NCBI GenBank assembly: GCA_029194665.1
Contig: JARFXO010000003.1
Location: forward strand, 310,001-374,000
Direction of reading: 5' to 3'
From: Nitrospira sp.
GTDB lineage: Bacteria > Nitrospirota > Nitrospiria > Nitrospirales > Nitrospiraceae
Length of the DNA stretch: 64,000 bases
In this document: positions 14,759 to 23,137 of the stretch, piece after piece
Numbering within the stretch: position 1 is the stretch's first letter
Layout: each line of letters starts with the position of its first letter
The notes under the pieces: generated by a model
Database searches by the model: none
What the model saw: the letters and a program-made list of their open reading frames with translations, nothing else
What the model was told of the DNA's origin: nothing
Translations under genes and position numbers: made by a program

Positions 14759-17635
14759 ATGACCCAGTCCACCGCCGAATCCGATTACCCGACCATTCTC
14801 GTTGTCGACGATGATCCGGCCGCCTTGTGCGTGAAGAGCCGACTGCTCGGCCGGCAGAGTTACCGAATCATTGAAGCGAGCAACGGCGCCGATGCGCTCG
14901 CCGTCGCCGCCGCAAAACGGCCGGCTCTCATCCTGCTTGACGTCAACCTATCGGACGTCAGCGGATTTGACGTCTGTCGGTTGCTTAAGACTCAGCCTGA
15001 GACGAAGCACATCAAAATACTACAGACCTCCGCCGCCCGCGTCCACGCACCGGATCGAGTGAAAAGTCTGGAAGTCGGCGCGGATGCCTACCTGGTCGAA
15101 CCGGCGGAAGAGGAGGAATTGCTCGGCACTGTGCGGGCCTTGCTCGCTCTGGCCAACCACGAGCGAGACAATCAGCGGCTCATCGCACGTCTGACCGAGA
15201 GCGAAGCGCGCTATCGGTCTCTCATCGAGCACATGCCGGCGGCTATGTACACGGTCGATCGAGAGGGACGCATCACATTTTACAACGATCAGGCGGCCGA
15301 ATTGTGGGGTCGCAGGCCGAACTTGGATGACGGCGAACGTCGGTTTTGTGGATCGCACAAGCTGCTATGGCCGGATGGGACCGCGCTGCCGCACGACAAA
15401 ACGCCCATGGTCGATGCGCTGCAGGAGGGCACAGCGCTGCATGGTCAGGAAGTCATTATCGAACGCTCCGACGGTACAAGACGCCACGTGATCGTGCACA
15501 TCGATCCTCTGCGCAATGCCGAAGGACACATCGTCGGCGCGGTCAACTTGTTCACGGATATTACCGCCCGCAAACAGGTGGAAGACGCGCTGGGCAAGAG
15601 CGAAGAACGGTTCCGCATGCTGGCCGAAGCGATCCCGCACTTCGTGTGGCGGACCGACGAGCAAGGAGAGCCGGAGTTCGAAAATCAACAGTGGTACGAC
15701 TATACGGGACTGACGCATGAGACGACGAGACAGGGCGGCTGGCTCAGGGTCCAACATCCCGACGATGCCCCAAGATTGGCCGACACGTGGAAGAAAGCCG
15801 TCGAGACAGGCGGCGAGTATGACGTGGAAACAAGATGTCGCCGGGCCATCGACGGAACCTACCGATGGTTTCGTGTGAGGGCGGCGCCGGTGCGGGATGC
15901 TGAAGGTCGTATTCAGTCATGGGTGGGGACCTGCACTGATATCCATGATCGAAAAGAAGCGGAGCTGGCCCTACGCGAGAGCGAAGAGCGCTATCGCGCG
16001 ACCTTTGCCAATGCGCCTGTCGGCATCTCCCACATCGGACTGGACGGTCGATGGTTACGGTTCAACGATGCCTTATGCACGATCACCGGCTATTTCCGCG
16101 AGGAATTGCTCACCAGGACCTTTGCGGATATCACCTATCCCGGCGATCTCAAGGCAGAGTGGGCGCAAACACGTCGCGCGCTGGAGGGTGAGATTGACAC
16201 CTATTCACTGGAAAAGCGCTACATCCGAAAAGATGGTTCGCCCATCTGGGTTCATAAGACGGTCTCGCTCCTCCGAGATGCGCAGCACAGGCCGCTCCAT
16301 TTCATTTCCATCATTGAGGATATCGATGATCGGAAACAGACGGAGAAGGCACTGCGCGAGGCGCAAGCGCGCTTGCAACGCTGGAATGTGGAGCTCGAAC
16401 AAGCGGTGAACAAGAAGACGGCGGAATTACGACAGTCGCAGGACCGCCTGCGCGCCCTGACGAGCGAGTTGAACCTGGCGGAACAGCGTGAACGGAAACG
16501 TTTGGCCACTGAACTGCACGACCATCTGCAGCAGATGTTGGTCGTCGGCAAGTTGACGATCGGGCAGGGCAAGCGGAACGCAAGCGGCGTGCCCGCTTAT
16601 GAAAGCGTCTTGAAGAAGGTCGATGATATCTTGTCCGATGCGCTGACCTATAGCCGGACGTTGGTGGCGGAACTCAGCCCGCCGGTCCTGCGTGATCATG
16701 GCTTGGCCGCCAGTCTCAACTGGCTTGCCGAGTACATGAAGACAAAGCATGAGCAAACCGTGACCGTCGTCGTGCCGGAGGAGCAAGGTCTTGACCTGCC
16801 GGAAGAGCAACGGTTGCTGCTCTTTCAATCGGTGCGGGAGCTTCTGATCAATTCGGCCAAGCATGCTGGAACAGGACAAGCGGCTCTCACGATGGAAATT
16901 CGAGCGGACCATCTCTGCATCACCGTGAATGACGAGGGGGCGGGATTTGATCTTGCCGCTGCGGCGGCGGTGGGAACGCCTAGTGACGAGATGTCGTCCA
17001 GGTTTGGTTTATATAGCATCCAGGAGCGGATGCGGGCATTGGGCGGCTCCTTCACTATTGACTCCGCTCCGGGGCACGGGACCATTGCAACGCTGATCCT
17101 GCCGTTGGCCAAATGCGCAGGGGACAACCAGCCGCCTCCTCCAATCACTGCCTTCGAGGATGTCCCTGCCACGGTTCATGCCGATGGGACCGCTAGCCCC
17201 GAGAAGAGACGGATGGCGGTGCCGGTGCTACTCGTGGACGATCACGCAATGGTGCGGGAAGGGTTGCGATCGGTGTTGGATGCCTATGCAGATATTCAGG
17301 TCGTCGGGGAGGCCCACGATGGTCTGGAGGCGGTGAAATTGGTCGAGAAGTTCCGACCTCGAGCCGTGGTCATGGACATCAATCTGCCGAAGCTGAATGG
17401 GATCGACGCCACGGCGCAGATCAAAACCAAATGGCCGGAGACCATCGTCATCGGCATTTCCGTGAACATCGGGGGCGACAACAGCGACGCGATGTACCGA
17501 GCGGGAGCGGCCACGCTGCTCACCAAAGATGCAGCGGTGGAGCAACTCCACGACACGATCGTTCAGGCTGTCGGTTCACAAGCCACGGAAGGAGGTCAGG
17601 TGATTCCGCGGGAGATTTCATCCCGCTCCTTGTAG
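14759..17635 (+). CDS. Hybrid sensor histidine kinase (REC-PAS-PAS-PAS-HisKA_3-HATPase-REC)
   Basis: 958 residues. An N-terminal receiver (ILVVDDDPAALC, LILLDVNLSDVSGFD with the phospho-Asp; the usual KP is replaced by EP in YLVEPAEEEE) is followed by three PAS/PAC domains (about 150-535), a coiled segment, and a NarX-type HisKA_3 helix RLATELHDHLQQMLVVGKL with the phospho-His. Next come a HATPase (LLINSAKHAG N-box, GAGFDL, FGLYSIQERMRALGG) and a C-terminal NarL-type receiver (VLLVDDHAMVREGLRSVL, VVMDINLPKLNG). No HTH or other output domain follows. It probably senses a soluble or redox cue and passes phosphate to an unlinked regulator. Confidence 0.93.
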   Translation: MTQSTAESDYPTILVVDDDPAALCVKSRLLGRQSYRIIEASNGADALAVAAAKRPALILLDVNLSDVSGFDVCRLLKTQPETKHIKILQTSAARVHAPDRVKSLEVGADAYLVEPAEEEELLGTVRALLALANHERDNQRLIARLTESEARYRSLIEHMPAAMYTVDREGRITFYNDQAAELWGRRPNLDDGERRFCGSHKLLWPDGTALPHDKTPMVDALQEGTALHGQEVIIERSDGTRRHVIVHIDPLRNAEGHIVGAVNLFTDITARKQVEDALGKSEERFRMLAEAIPHFVWRTDEQGEPEFENQQWYDYTGLTHETTRQGGWLRVQHPDDAPRLADTWKKAVETGGEYDVETRCRRAIDGTYRWFRVRAAPVRDAEGRIQSWVGTCTDIHDRKEAELALRESEERYRATFANAPVGISHIGLDGRWLRFNDALCTITGYFREELLTRTFADITYPGDLKAEWAQTRRALEGEIDTYSLEKRYIRKDGSPIWVHKTVSLLRDAQHRPLHFISIIEDIDDRKQTEKALREAQARLQRWNVELEQAVNKKTAELRQSQDRLRALTSELNLAEQRERKRLATELHDHLQQMLVVGKLTIGQGKRNASGVPAYESVLKKVDDILSDALTYSRTLVAELSPPVLRDHGLAASLNWLAEYMKTKHEQTVTVVVPEEQGLDLPEEQRLLLFQSVRELLINSAKHAGTGQAALTMEIRADHLCITVNDEGAGFDLAAAAAVGTPSDEMSSRFGLYSIQERMRALGGSFTIDSAPGHGTIATLILPLAKCAGDNQPPPPITAFEDVPATVHADGTASPEKRRMAVPVLLVDDHAMVREGLRSVLDAYADIQVVGEAHDGLEAVKLVEKFRPRAVVMDINLPKLNGIDATAQIKTKWPETIVIGISVNIGGDNSDAMYRAGAATLLTKDAAVEQLHDTIVQAVGSQATEGGQVIPREISSRSL

Positions 17636-17811
17636 AGGTGTTCTGTTGAAACCCCGCTACTTCCAGAGTATCGACTGAATGACTATGAATCAGTGCCCGA
17701 TCCGATTGTTCCTTGCCTCCTTGACTCCAGAAAAAATGGCTTGTTAAAGTCGGGCATGTCGTGTTTCAAATCACTGTCCTGGCTTTTTCCTCTTCCTCTA
17801 TTAGGCTGTCC

Positions 17812-19542
17812 ATGAAACAAATCTCTGGCTGGACCACATTCCTCCTTGGGCTGGTGTATTTTCTGGGTGGGGCAAATATCTGTATTGCACAAGCCGGCCG
17901 GGGATCAATTGAATTGTCTTCTCGGGCAGCTACTCCAGGCGCAACCTTGGTCCTAAACGGGAAAGGGTTTGGAACTTTTAAGTCGACCCGGTTCAACCGA
18001 GTGACGGTCAACGGAGTGTCGGCGTTAGTGCAACGATGGGAACCGGACGTCATCGAGGTCAAGGTTCCCTTCAAGGCGATCAGCGGCCCGGTCGAAGTAT
18101 TCATGGGGAAGAAAAAGCGGTCCGCTGGACCATTGATCATCCTAGCTCCCCAGATATCGGCTATCACGCCCACGGAAGCCGAGCGCGGTGCCTCGCTGCA
18201 GATCACCGGTCGGAATTTCGGCCTTTCGGCTGGTGCGCGGGATCCGAACACGATGTTCGGTGTCAATGACGTAATGGTCGGCGGAGTTGTGGTGCGCCCC
18301 ACGCGATGGAAAGACGACAAGATCGAGCTTGAAATTCCGCCGAATGCGGTGAGCGGTGATGTCGTGATTCGACTGGCCTCCTCCGATCCGCTCCCGGACG
18401 GATCATGCTGCGCGCCCGTCGAGTATGTGCTGAGCAACGGCGTTCCGTTGCAACTGATTCCGTCCATTCGAGTGGATCCGATCAGTGGGCCTGTCGGTAC
18501 GAAAGTAGTCATGTTCGGTCAGGGGTTTGGACATGACAAAGAACTGATGGAGGATGCTGTCCTGATCGCCGGTCGGCCGGTGACTATCGCCCAATGGAAA
18601 GACGACGTCATCGTTTTCCATGTCCCGCTCGATGCGGAGTCCGGTCCGCTTGTGCTGAAACGTCAAGGGCGGGAACGGGTGCTTGGACAGTTTACGGTCC
18701 ATGTTCCCCGCGTCATCTCCATGAGTCCCGCCAGCGCTCCCATCGGGACGTTGCTGCGCATTAACGGCGAGCATTTCGGGTTCTACTCAGAGAGCGGGTC
18801 GACTCCCTACAACTTCGTGGATTTTAATCCCGGTGAGAATCGCGTCGAAATCGGCGGGGTGCCGGCAGTGATCTATCGGTGGAACGACGACCGAATCGAC
18901 GTCTGGGTGCCGTTCAGCGCAAAAGCCGGCAAGGTCGTCATTTACCGGAGTGCCAACCGGCCGAACATTGGAGGACTCTGTTGTGCCGAGCGAGGGACCC
19001 AAGCCGTTGAGGCCGGGGACTTCGTGCTCGTTACGCCGGCCATCGAGTCGTATGCACCTCATACCGCAGGGCTGGATGCTACGGTGACGATCAAAGGTCG
19101 CGGGTTCGGAACATTTCTCAAGACCGCCGAACATGCAGACCTTGGATTGAACCAGAAATCCTACAAGCGCCGAACAGATATCGAAATCAACGAGCCGGAC
19201 GAACACACAACTGTCGTCTCGAATGTGTCACGCACCGAAGTCCTGTTCAACGGCACAGCCGCGCTGGTGCAATCATGGACTGACGAAGAAATTGTAGTCA
19301 CCGTTCCGCATCGCAATCTCTACGGAATCGGAAAGAAGGGAGAGTTTTTCGACAATCTGGCGACCGGGCCGTTGGTCGTTCGCCGAGGATCATGGGATCT
19401 GCTTCCCGATGGAACCTGTTGTTCGCCGAAGAAGTGGGTCACGGTTGAAGCAGGCCCGTTCACCATCGAAGCAAAAGGCCTTCCTGTTCCAGACCCAGAT
19501 TTCTGGAATTACCACATGCCCGACGCGAGTCCCGCGCAATAA
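17812..19542 (+). CDS. Secreted IPT/TIG-repeat protein
   Basis: About 576 residues from MKQISGWTTFLLGLVYFLGG (ATG 17812), a signal peptide ending near ICIAQA. At least four IPT/TIG Ig-like repeats follow, each with a P-x-x-G-T/A-x-(V/L)-x-(I/L)-x-G-x-x-F pattern (ATPGATLVLNGKGFG, AERGASLQITGRNFG, GPVGTKVVMFGQGFG, APIGTLLRINGEHFG, AGLDATVTIKGRGFG). Three insertions carry a Cys-Cys motif (LPDGSCCAP, GGLCCAER, LPDGTCCSP). Such domains usually mediate cell-surface or carbohydrate interactions. Its stop overlaps the next start (TAATG), so it is translationally coupled to the YCF48-like gene. Confidence 0.85.
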   Translation: MKQISGWTTFLLGLVYFLGGANICIAQAGRGSIELSSRAATPGATLVLNGKGFGTFKSTRFNRVTVNGVSALVQRWEPDVIEVKVPFKAISGPVEVFMGKKKRSAGPLIILAPQISAITPTEAERGASLQITGRNFGLSAGARDPNTMFGVNDVMVGGVVVRPTRWKDDKIELEIPPNAVSGDVVIRLASSDPLPDGSCCAPVEYVLSNGVPLQLIPSIRVDPISGPVGTKVVMFGQGFGHDKELMEDAVLIAGRPVTIAQWKDDVIVFHVPLDAESGPLVLKRQGRERVLGQFTVHVPRVISMSPASAPIGTLLRINGEHFGFYSESGSTPYNFVDFNPGENRVEIGGVPAVIYRWNDDRIDVWVPFSAKAGKVVIYRSANRPNIGGLCCAERGTQAVEAGDFVLVTPAIESYAPHTAGLDATVTIKGRGFGTFLKTAEHADLGLNQKSYKRRTDIEINEPDEHTTVVSNVSRTEVLFNGTAALVQSWTDEEIVVTVPHRNLYGIGKKGEFFDNLATGPLVVRRGSWDLLPDGTCCSPKKWVTVEAGPFTIEAKGLPVPDPDFWNYHMPDASPAQ

Positions 19543-20540
19543 TGCTGGATTGGCTTCATCTGATCGGCGCTAGGCGAGGGAACGTGCTCGCGGCATTCTT
19601 CGTTTTCCTCGGCATGCTTCTGGCGATCCCTCAATCGGGTGAGAGCACAGATTCCAACCTTTCCATCACCACTCAGGCGAGTAGCACAAAATCGACGTTG
19701 ATGAGCATTCAGTTTCGTACGCCCCAGGATGGATGGGCAGTAGGAAGCGGCGGAACAGTTTTGAAAACCACTGATGGCGGGAAGAAGTGGAGGCGGTCCA
19801 CGAGCGGAACCTCCAATCTGTTGACGGCTGTGTTCTTTTCAGATTCATCAAATGGCTGGGTGACGGGAGTCGGAGGATTTTTGAGCCGTACGGCGAACGG
19901 AGGAGTGTCTTGGTCGCCACAATCCCTGGATACTCAGCAACCGCTGTACGGAGTCTATTTCACAGATTCAAGTGTCGGATGGGTGGTTGGTGGAGGCGGC
20001 ACGATCTTTCACACTACGGATAGCGGCCAGCATTGGGTGGAACAGGCGAGCGGTACAACGGCCACGCTCTATGCGTTGCACTTCCTCAATGACCAGAGAG
20101 GCACGATCGTCGGCGCGCTGGGCACTGTCCTTGCCACAAAGGATGGAGGAGCGACCTGGACGTCGCAAGAAACGCAGAGCGCGGTGACCTTGTTCGACGT
20201 GTTTTTCACCGATTCCATGACCGGCTGGGCGGTCGGCAATGCGGGAGCCATGTTTCAGACGACGGACGGTGGAGCCAAATGGGTTGATCAAACGTTGCCT
20301 TGCGGCAAGACCTGTACAAAGGTCATTGATCTCTTAAAGGTGCGTTTCACGAGCCCGCAAGAAGGTTGGATTGTCGGCGAGCGCGGGATGTTGTATCGGA
20401 CGATCGATGCAGGCCTCACCTGGAGCGAAGGGAAATCGGTCGCCCCTACCTCGTTATTCGGTCTCACTTTTCCCGACACCACCCATGGGTGGGCCAGCGG
20501 AGAAAACGGGACTATCGTTCATCTACAACCAGGCCGCTGA
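19542..20540 (+). CDS. YCF48-like exported repeat protein
   Basis: 332 residues with an N-terminal hydrophobic segment (NVLAAFFVFLGMLLAIPQSG). About seven repeats follow, each with a G-W-x-V/T-G element and TTDGGxxW (FRTPQDGWAVGSGGTVLKTT, SNGWVTGVGG, VGWVVGGGGTIFHTTDSG, MTGWAVGNAGAMFQTTDGG, EGWIVGERGMLYRTIDAG, HGWASGENGTIVH). This is the BNR/YCF48 beta-propeller pattern known from photosystem II assembly factors but widespread in non-phototrophs. It is coupled to the upstream TIG protein, suggesting a joint periplasmic or surface role. Confidence 0.88.
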   Translation: MLDWLHLIGARRGNVLAAFFVFLGMLLAIPQSGESTDSNLSITTQASSTKSTLMSIQFRTPQDGWAVGSGGTVLKTTDGGKKWRRSTSGTSNLLTAVFFSDSSNGWVTGVGGFLSRTANGGVSWSPQSLDTQQPLYGVYFTDSSVGWVVGGGGTIFHTTDSGQHWVEQASGTTATLYALHFLNDQRGTIVGALGTVLATKDGGATWTSQETQSAVTLFDVFFTDSMTGWAVGNAGAMFQTTDGGAKWVDQTLPCGKTCTKVIDLLKVRFTSPQEGWIVGERGMLYRTIDAGLTWSEGKSVAPTSLFGLTFPDTTHGWASGENGTIVHLQPGR

Positions 20541-20617
20541 TCTCCCATCAGACTCATCACGTTTCTCTTCAGTCCCGAAATTGTCTGAGCGCCTGAGCGT
20601 GTCGCCTTGGATGCGAT

Positions 20618-20833
20618 ATGGCCGGACGGGGGACGCTGGAGGCTCTGCACCTCGCCTCGGCCGTCACATTCCAAGCCGTCTCAGGTCTGACCATCCTCTT
20701 CATGACCGCCGATGTCAGGCAGCGCAAAGCAGCAGAAATGCTGGCGATTAACATGATTTGGTGGAATAAGCTTGTTGCGGCACTTCAACGAACTAAGCTC
20801 GAAGTAGCTCACTACAGGCAAAATCATGGCTAA
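20618..20833 (+). pseudogene. C-terminal fragment of a PIN-domain (VapC-like) toxin
   Basis: The frame reads GTLEALHLASAVTFQAVSG, LTILFMTADVRQRKAAEML, matching the last third of VapC toxins (the EALHLASA helix and TADxxxxxAA strand-helix with conserved acidic residues). The N-terminal Asp-containing strand is missing and no start or upstream homology is seen, so this is a relic. Confidence 0.65.
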
Positions 20834-20854
20834 GCTTGCTCGGGAGGAGTGTAA

Positions 20855-21166
20855 ATGAAAGAGGCGGTCTTTCGAGCATTGCTCCAAAGCATTTGGCAGG
20901 CGGGACGGATTCGTCGGGGAAAATTGAAGCCGACTTGAGTGACTACGTTTCGACCAACAGCCGTCAAGGGCGTTCGGGAAAAGCTCAAGGCATCGCAAAC
21001 CGAGTTCGCCCTGATGATCGGCGTGAACGTTGCAACGCTACGCAATTGGGAGCATGGGCGGCGAACACCCGATGGCACGGCTTTAGCTCTCCAGCGAGTC
21101 GCAGCACGCAACCCTCGCGCAGTGGCCGAGGCGTTGCATCGCGAGCCACGAAAGGGCGCTGCCTAG
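20855..21166 (+). pseudogene. HigA-like antitoxin interrupted by an in-frame TGA
   Basis: An excellent ribosome binding site (GGAGGAG, 20842-20849) precedes ATG 20855, which opens MKEAVFRALLQSIWQAGRIR, RGKLKPT and then TGA (20936-20938). In the same frame it continues VTTFRPTAVKGVREKLKASQ, TEFALMIGVNVATLRNWEHG, RRTPDGTALALQRVAARNP. Intact relatives read through as RRGEAKPxRVT, so a CGA-to-TGA change at codon 28 broke the gene. A GTG directly after the stop (20939) could restart a 75-residue HTH-only protein. No matching HigB toxin gene is next to it. Confidence 0.8.
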
Positions 21167-21200
21167 GTAAGAGCCATCGAGTGAGCAGGTGGAGCGAATA

Positions 21201-21977
21201 TCACCGTGCAAGGAAATGGAGCCGTGATTCTGATTCTCGGATGGCATCGCAATAGTCACGAAGAGACCGTTCGGTGAGAGTAAAATAGTCAATCCGCTCG
21301 CTTTTTCTAAGCAGTGCGTACAGTTTTCTTTCCGGACGGCGGCCATCCTCTACCACTTGGTTCTTAATGTGTTTATGACCTTCGTACGCAAGTATGTCTG
21401 CTGCTTGAAGAGCGGCTGTCTTGTCAGCCGTATCAAATGTAAGCTTACCCAGTTGGACCGAATAGGGATGAGCATTCAAGACATCGCGGTAGTGTTCTTC
21501 AAGGCACCTACGAATGAAAACATTCTTATCAAAGACGCAATCCAATTGTTGAGATGAATCAAGCTTTACTTTGGAGAAAATATGTTCAACGCATAGTTGA
21601 AATAACAGCGGATACGGGCCACGCTTCGCGATGAAGTCTGGCCGTTCGAATTGAGCCGGCATCACCGCCAACCAATCCTTCATCGTAACTGTTGCACCAA
21701 CCCCGCATGCAATTGAGTTCTTTAGTATTGCCGCTAAATCAGTAATAAGCGTCAGGCGCTTGTCTTCGGCCCATCCTTCAAAGCATTTCTTGCGGTTCTC
21801 ATAGTCGGTCATATGGAACGCCAAAATTCCAGCGCGACGTAATCGTCTGGACCATTTCGCATTGAATTGCTCCCATGCCGTGGTTCTGGCTGTCACTGCC
21901 GCGACAGAGATTGCGGGCGAATCACTGGTATGCCCACCATCATCAAAATATGCTACGAACTGAACGGTGCTCGACAT
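21201..21977 (-). CDS. DUF3800-like protein
   Basis: 258 residues beginning MSSTVQFVAYFDDGGHTSDS, with an Asp-rich first strand (YFDDGG), AISVAAVTARTTAWEQFNAK, HMTDYENRKK, and late acidic elements LTFDTADKTAALQAADILAY, EGHKHI. This layout fits DUF3800, predicted to have an RNase-H-like fold with catalytic acids at YxDxSG and QxADxxA. DUF3800 genes are often found alone or near defence genes. Here it is in a decaying region between broken antitoxin-like genes. Function unknown. Confidence 0.7.
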   Translation of the reverse strand: MSSTVQFVAYFDDGGHTSDSPAISVAAVTARTTAWEQFNAKWSRRLRRAGILAFHMTDYENRKKCFEGWAEDKRLTLITDLAAILKNSIACGVGATVTMKDWLAVMPAQFERPDFIAKRGPYPLLFQLCVEHIFSKVKLDSSQQLDCVFDKNVFIRRCLEEHYRDVLNAHPYSVQLGKLTFDTADKTAALQAADILAYEGHKHIKNQVVEDGRRPERKLYALLRKSERIDYFTLTERSLRDYCDAIRESESRLHFLAR

Positions 21978-22093
21978 GATGTGTATTGGATATTATCACG
22001 CAGTGAGGATGCGCATATCTGCAACAAAAGCGACAAGAGGCAAGTGAATAGACGAATCTGGTATTGCTTCGTACATTCTCCATCATCCGCTTC

Positions 22094-22423
22094 TCACCGC
22101 CCCACTCTGGCAGCCATGGCGAAGTGAAAGAAATAGCGATCGAGCGAGGCTAAGTCACTCCCGTAGGTCGTCCCACCGAGCATGGCATCGCACAGTAGTT
22201 CGCGTGCACGTGTTAACTCCTTCCGGCGACCTTTCCACCGATTGTCCGTGATAGTCAGGTCCAAAAGTTCTAGGGCACGTTCGAAGGCCTGTTCACAACG
22301 TGACTGGTCCTTCCCATACCACCGAGCGGCGCGAGCCACGTCACTTCCGACATTGGCCAGTTGCTCAACGAGCGAGAGGGTGTGCCATTGTCCAGCGGCT
22401 AGATGTTGATGAATGGGCGCCAT
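22094..22423 (-). CDS. Hypothetical helical protein paired with DUF5674
   Basis: 109 residues, all predicted helical: HQHLAAGQWHTLSLVEQLAN, VGSDVARAARWYGK, CEQAFERALELLDLTITDNR, KGRRKELTRARELLCDAMLG, YGSDLASLDRYFFHFAMAAR. I do not recognise a named family, but the pattern LANVGSEVxRA...RALELxDLTxxDxRW...RExLCDxxxG looks like a conserved hypothetical. It starts 8 nt after the DUF5674 stop, so the two form a unit. A nucleotidyltransferase-substrate (HEPN-like) helical bundle is one possibility, not shown. Confidence 0.55.
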   Translation of the reverse strand: MAPIHQHLAAGQWHTLSLVEQLANVGSDVARAARWYGKDQSRCEQAFERALELLDLTITDNRWKGRRKELTRARELLCDAMLGGTTYGSDLASLDRYFFHFAMAARVGR

Positions 22424-22431
22424 GTTGATGT

Positions 22432-22779
22432 CTAGCCTTGTACTAATCGATTGACGATGGCTGTGACGGCTTCGCGAATCTCCGCGTGCTCAACATACCG
22501 GGAGCGATTACCCCCGGATGGGCGCACATTGATCATGGAATCAAACTCAATCCATTCTGTGGCGGGATGTTCCGGGTAAAGATTGATACCCCACAGAGTT
22601 TTCTGAACCGACCCTTCCTCCAAGAGCAGAGCTTCCTAGTCGGAGTGCAATTCGCCGCCGATGGCCATGATCCCTTGCTCGATATCCACAACAGCCTTGA
22701 CCATATCGCCGAACTGCTGTTCAGCCATGGTGTTCAGGAATGCCTTGGTCACGCTCGCTCGAACAATGATGATTTCCAT
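22432..22779 (-). pseudogene. DUF5674 gene interrupted by an in-frame TAG
   Basis: From ATG 22777-22779 the frame reads MEIIIVRASVTKAFLNTMAE, QQFGDMVKAVVDIEQGIMAI, GGELHSD, then TAG (22636-22638), then EALLLEEGSVQKTLWGINLY and EFDSMINVRPSGGNRSRYVE to the stop. All signature parts of DUF5674 are present and in frame on both sides of the TAG, so a single substitution (for example CAG to TAG) disabled it. It is probably first in a two-gene unit with 22094-22423. Confidence 0.8.
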
Positions 22780-23137
22780 GATGCTCCGGAAGGTCTAAAG
22801 GCAGCAAGATTGATGCTTGTGGTCGCTTCTGTCAATGGCAAATTCGCTTGAACCAGCCGCGGGACTCAGTATGGAAATAGAATCGGAATATCAATAGGTG
22901 CTTGTTTATCCCAGTTTGCCAGGGAGCGATTGCGGCAGGGTGATCGTGGGCACGTGACAGTGTTCGGACTACTGGACGGCCGCTAAGACGATGCGCTGCC
23001 ATTGGGCGAGCTGCTGGTCCACATGCCACCTCCGGGGGAGCTATCCTCTCCCCGGGTGAGGTGTCCGTCAAACCCAGGCTAGCCCAGCCCGACCATTGTT
23101 CTGTTCAGTTGTTGCTGGAGGAATTGCGCATGGTGAG
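22780..23137. other. Gene-poor stretch holding an rsmE relic
   Basis: No intact gene. The only recognisable item is the rsmE fragment at 22924-23022. The rest, including a G/C-rich imperfect hairpin around 23028-23055, shows nothing I can name. Confidence 0.5.
22924..23022 (-). pseudogene. 33-codon relic of rsmE
   Basis: On the minus strand from 23022 this reads VDQQLAQWQRIVLAAVQ, then TAG, then SEHCHVPTIT...SL. Residues of the intact RsmE at 24656-25396 read VGHQLARWRRIALEAAQQSE, QWRVPTISPTGSL. About 18 of 33 positions are identical and the TAG sits exactly where RsmE has Gln. No flanking rsmE sequence remains. Confidence 0.7.

Noticed and set aside
14286..14762. 158-codon plus-strand frame overlapping the sensor remnant
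   Set aside because: Composition is that of an out-of-frame reading; the overlapping frame at 14452-14742 has clear membrane-sensor patterns.
22832..23071. 79-codon minus-strand frame
   Set aside because: It runs out of frame across the rsmE relic and has no family likeness.
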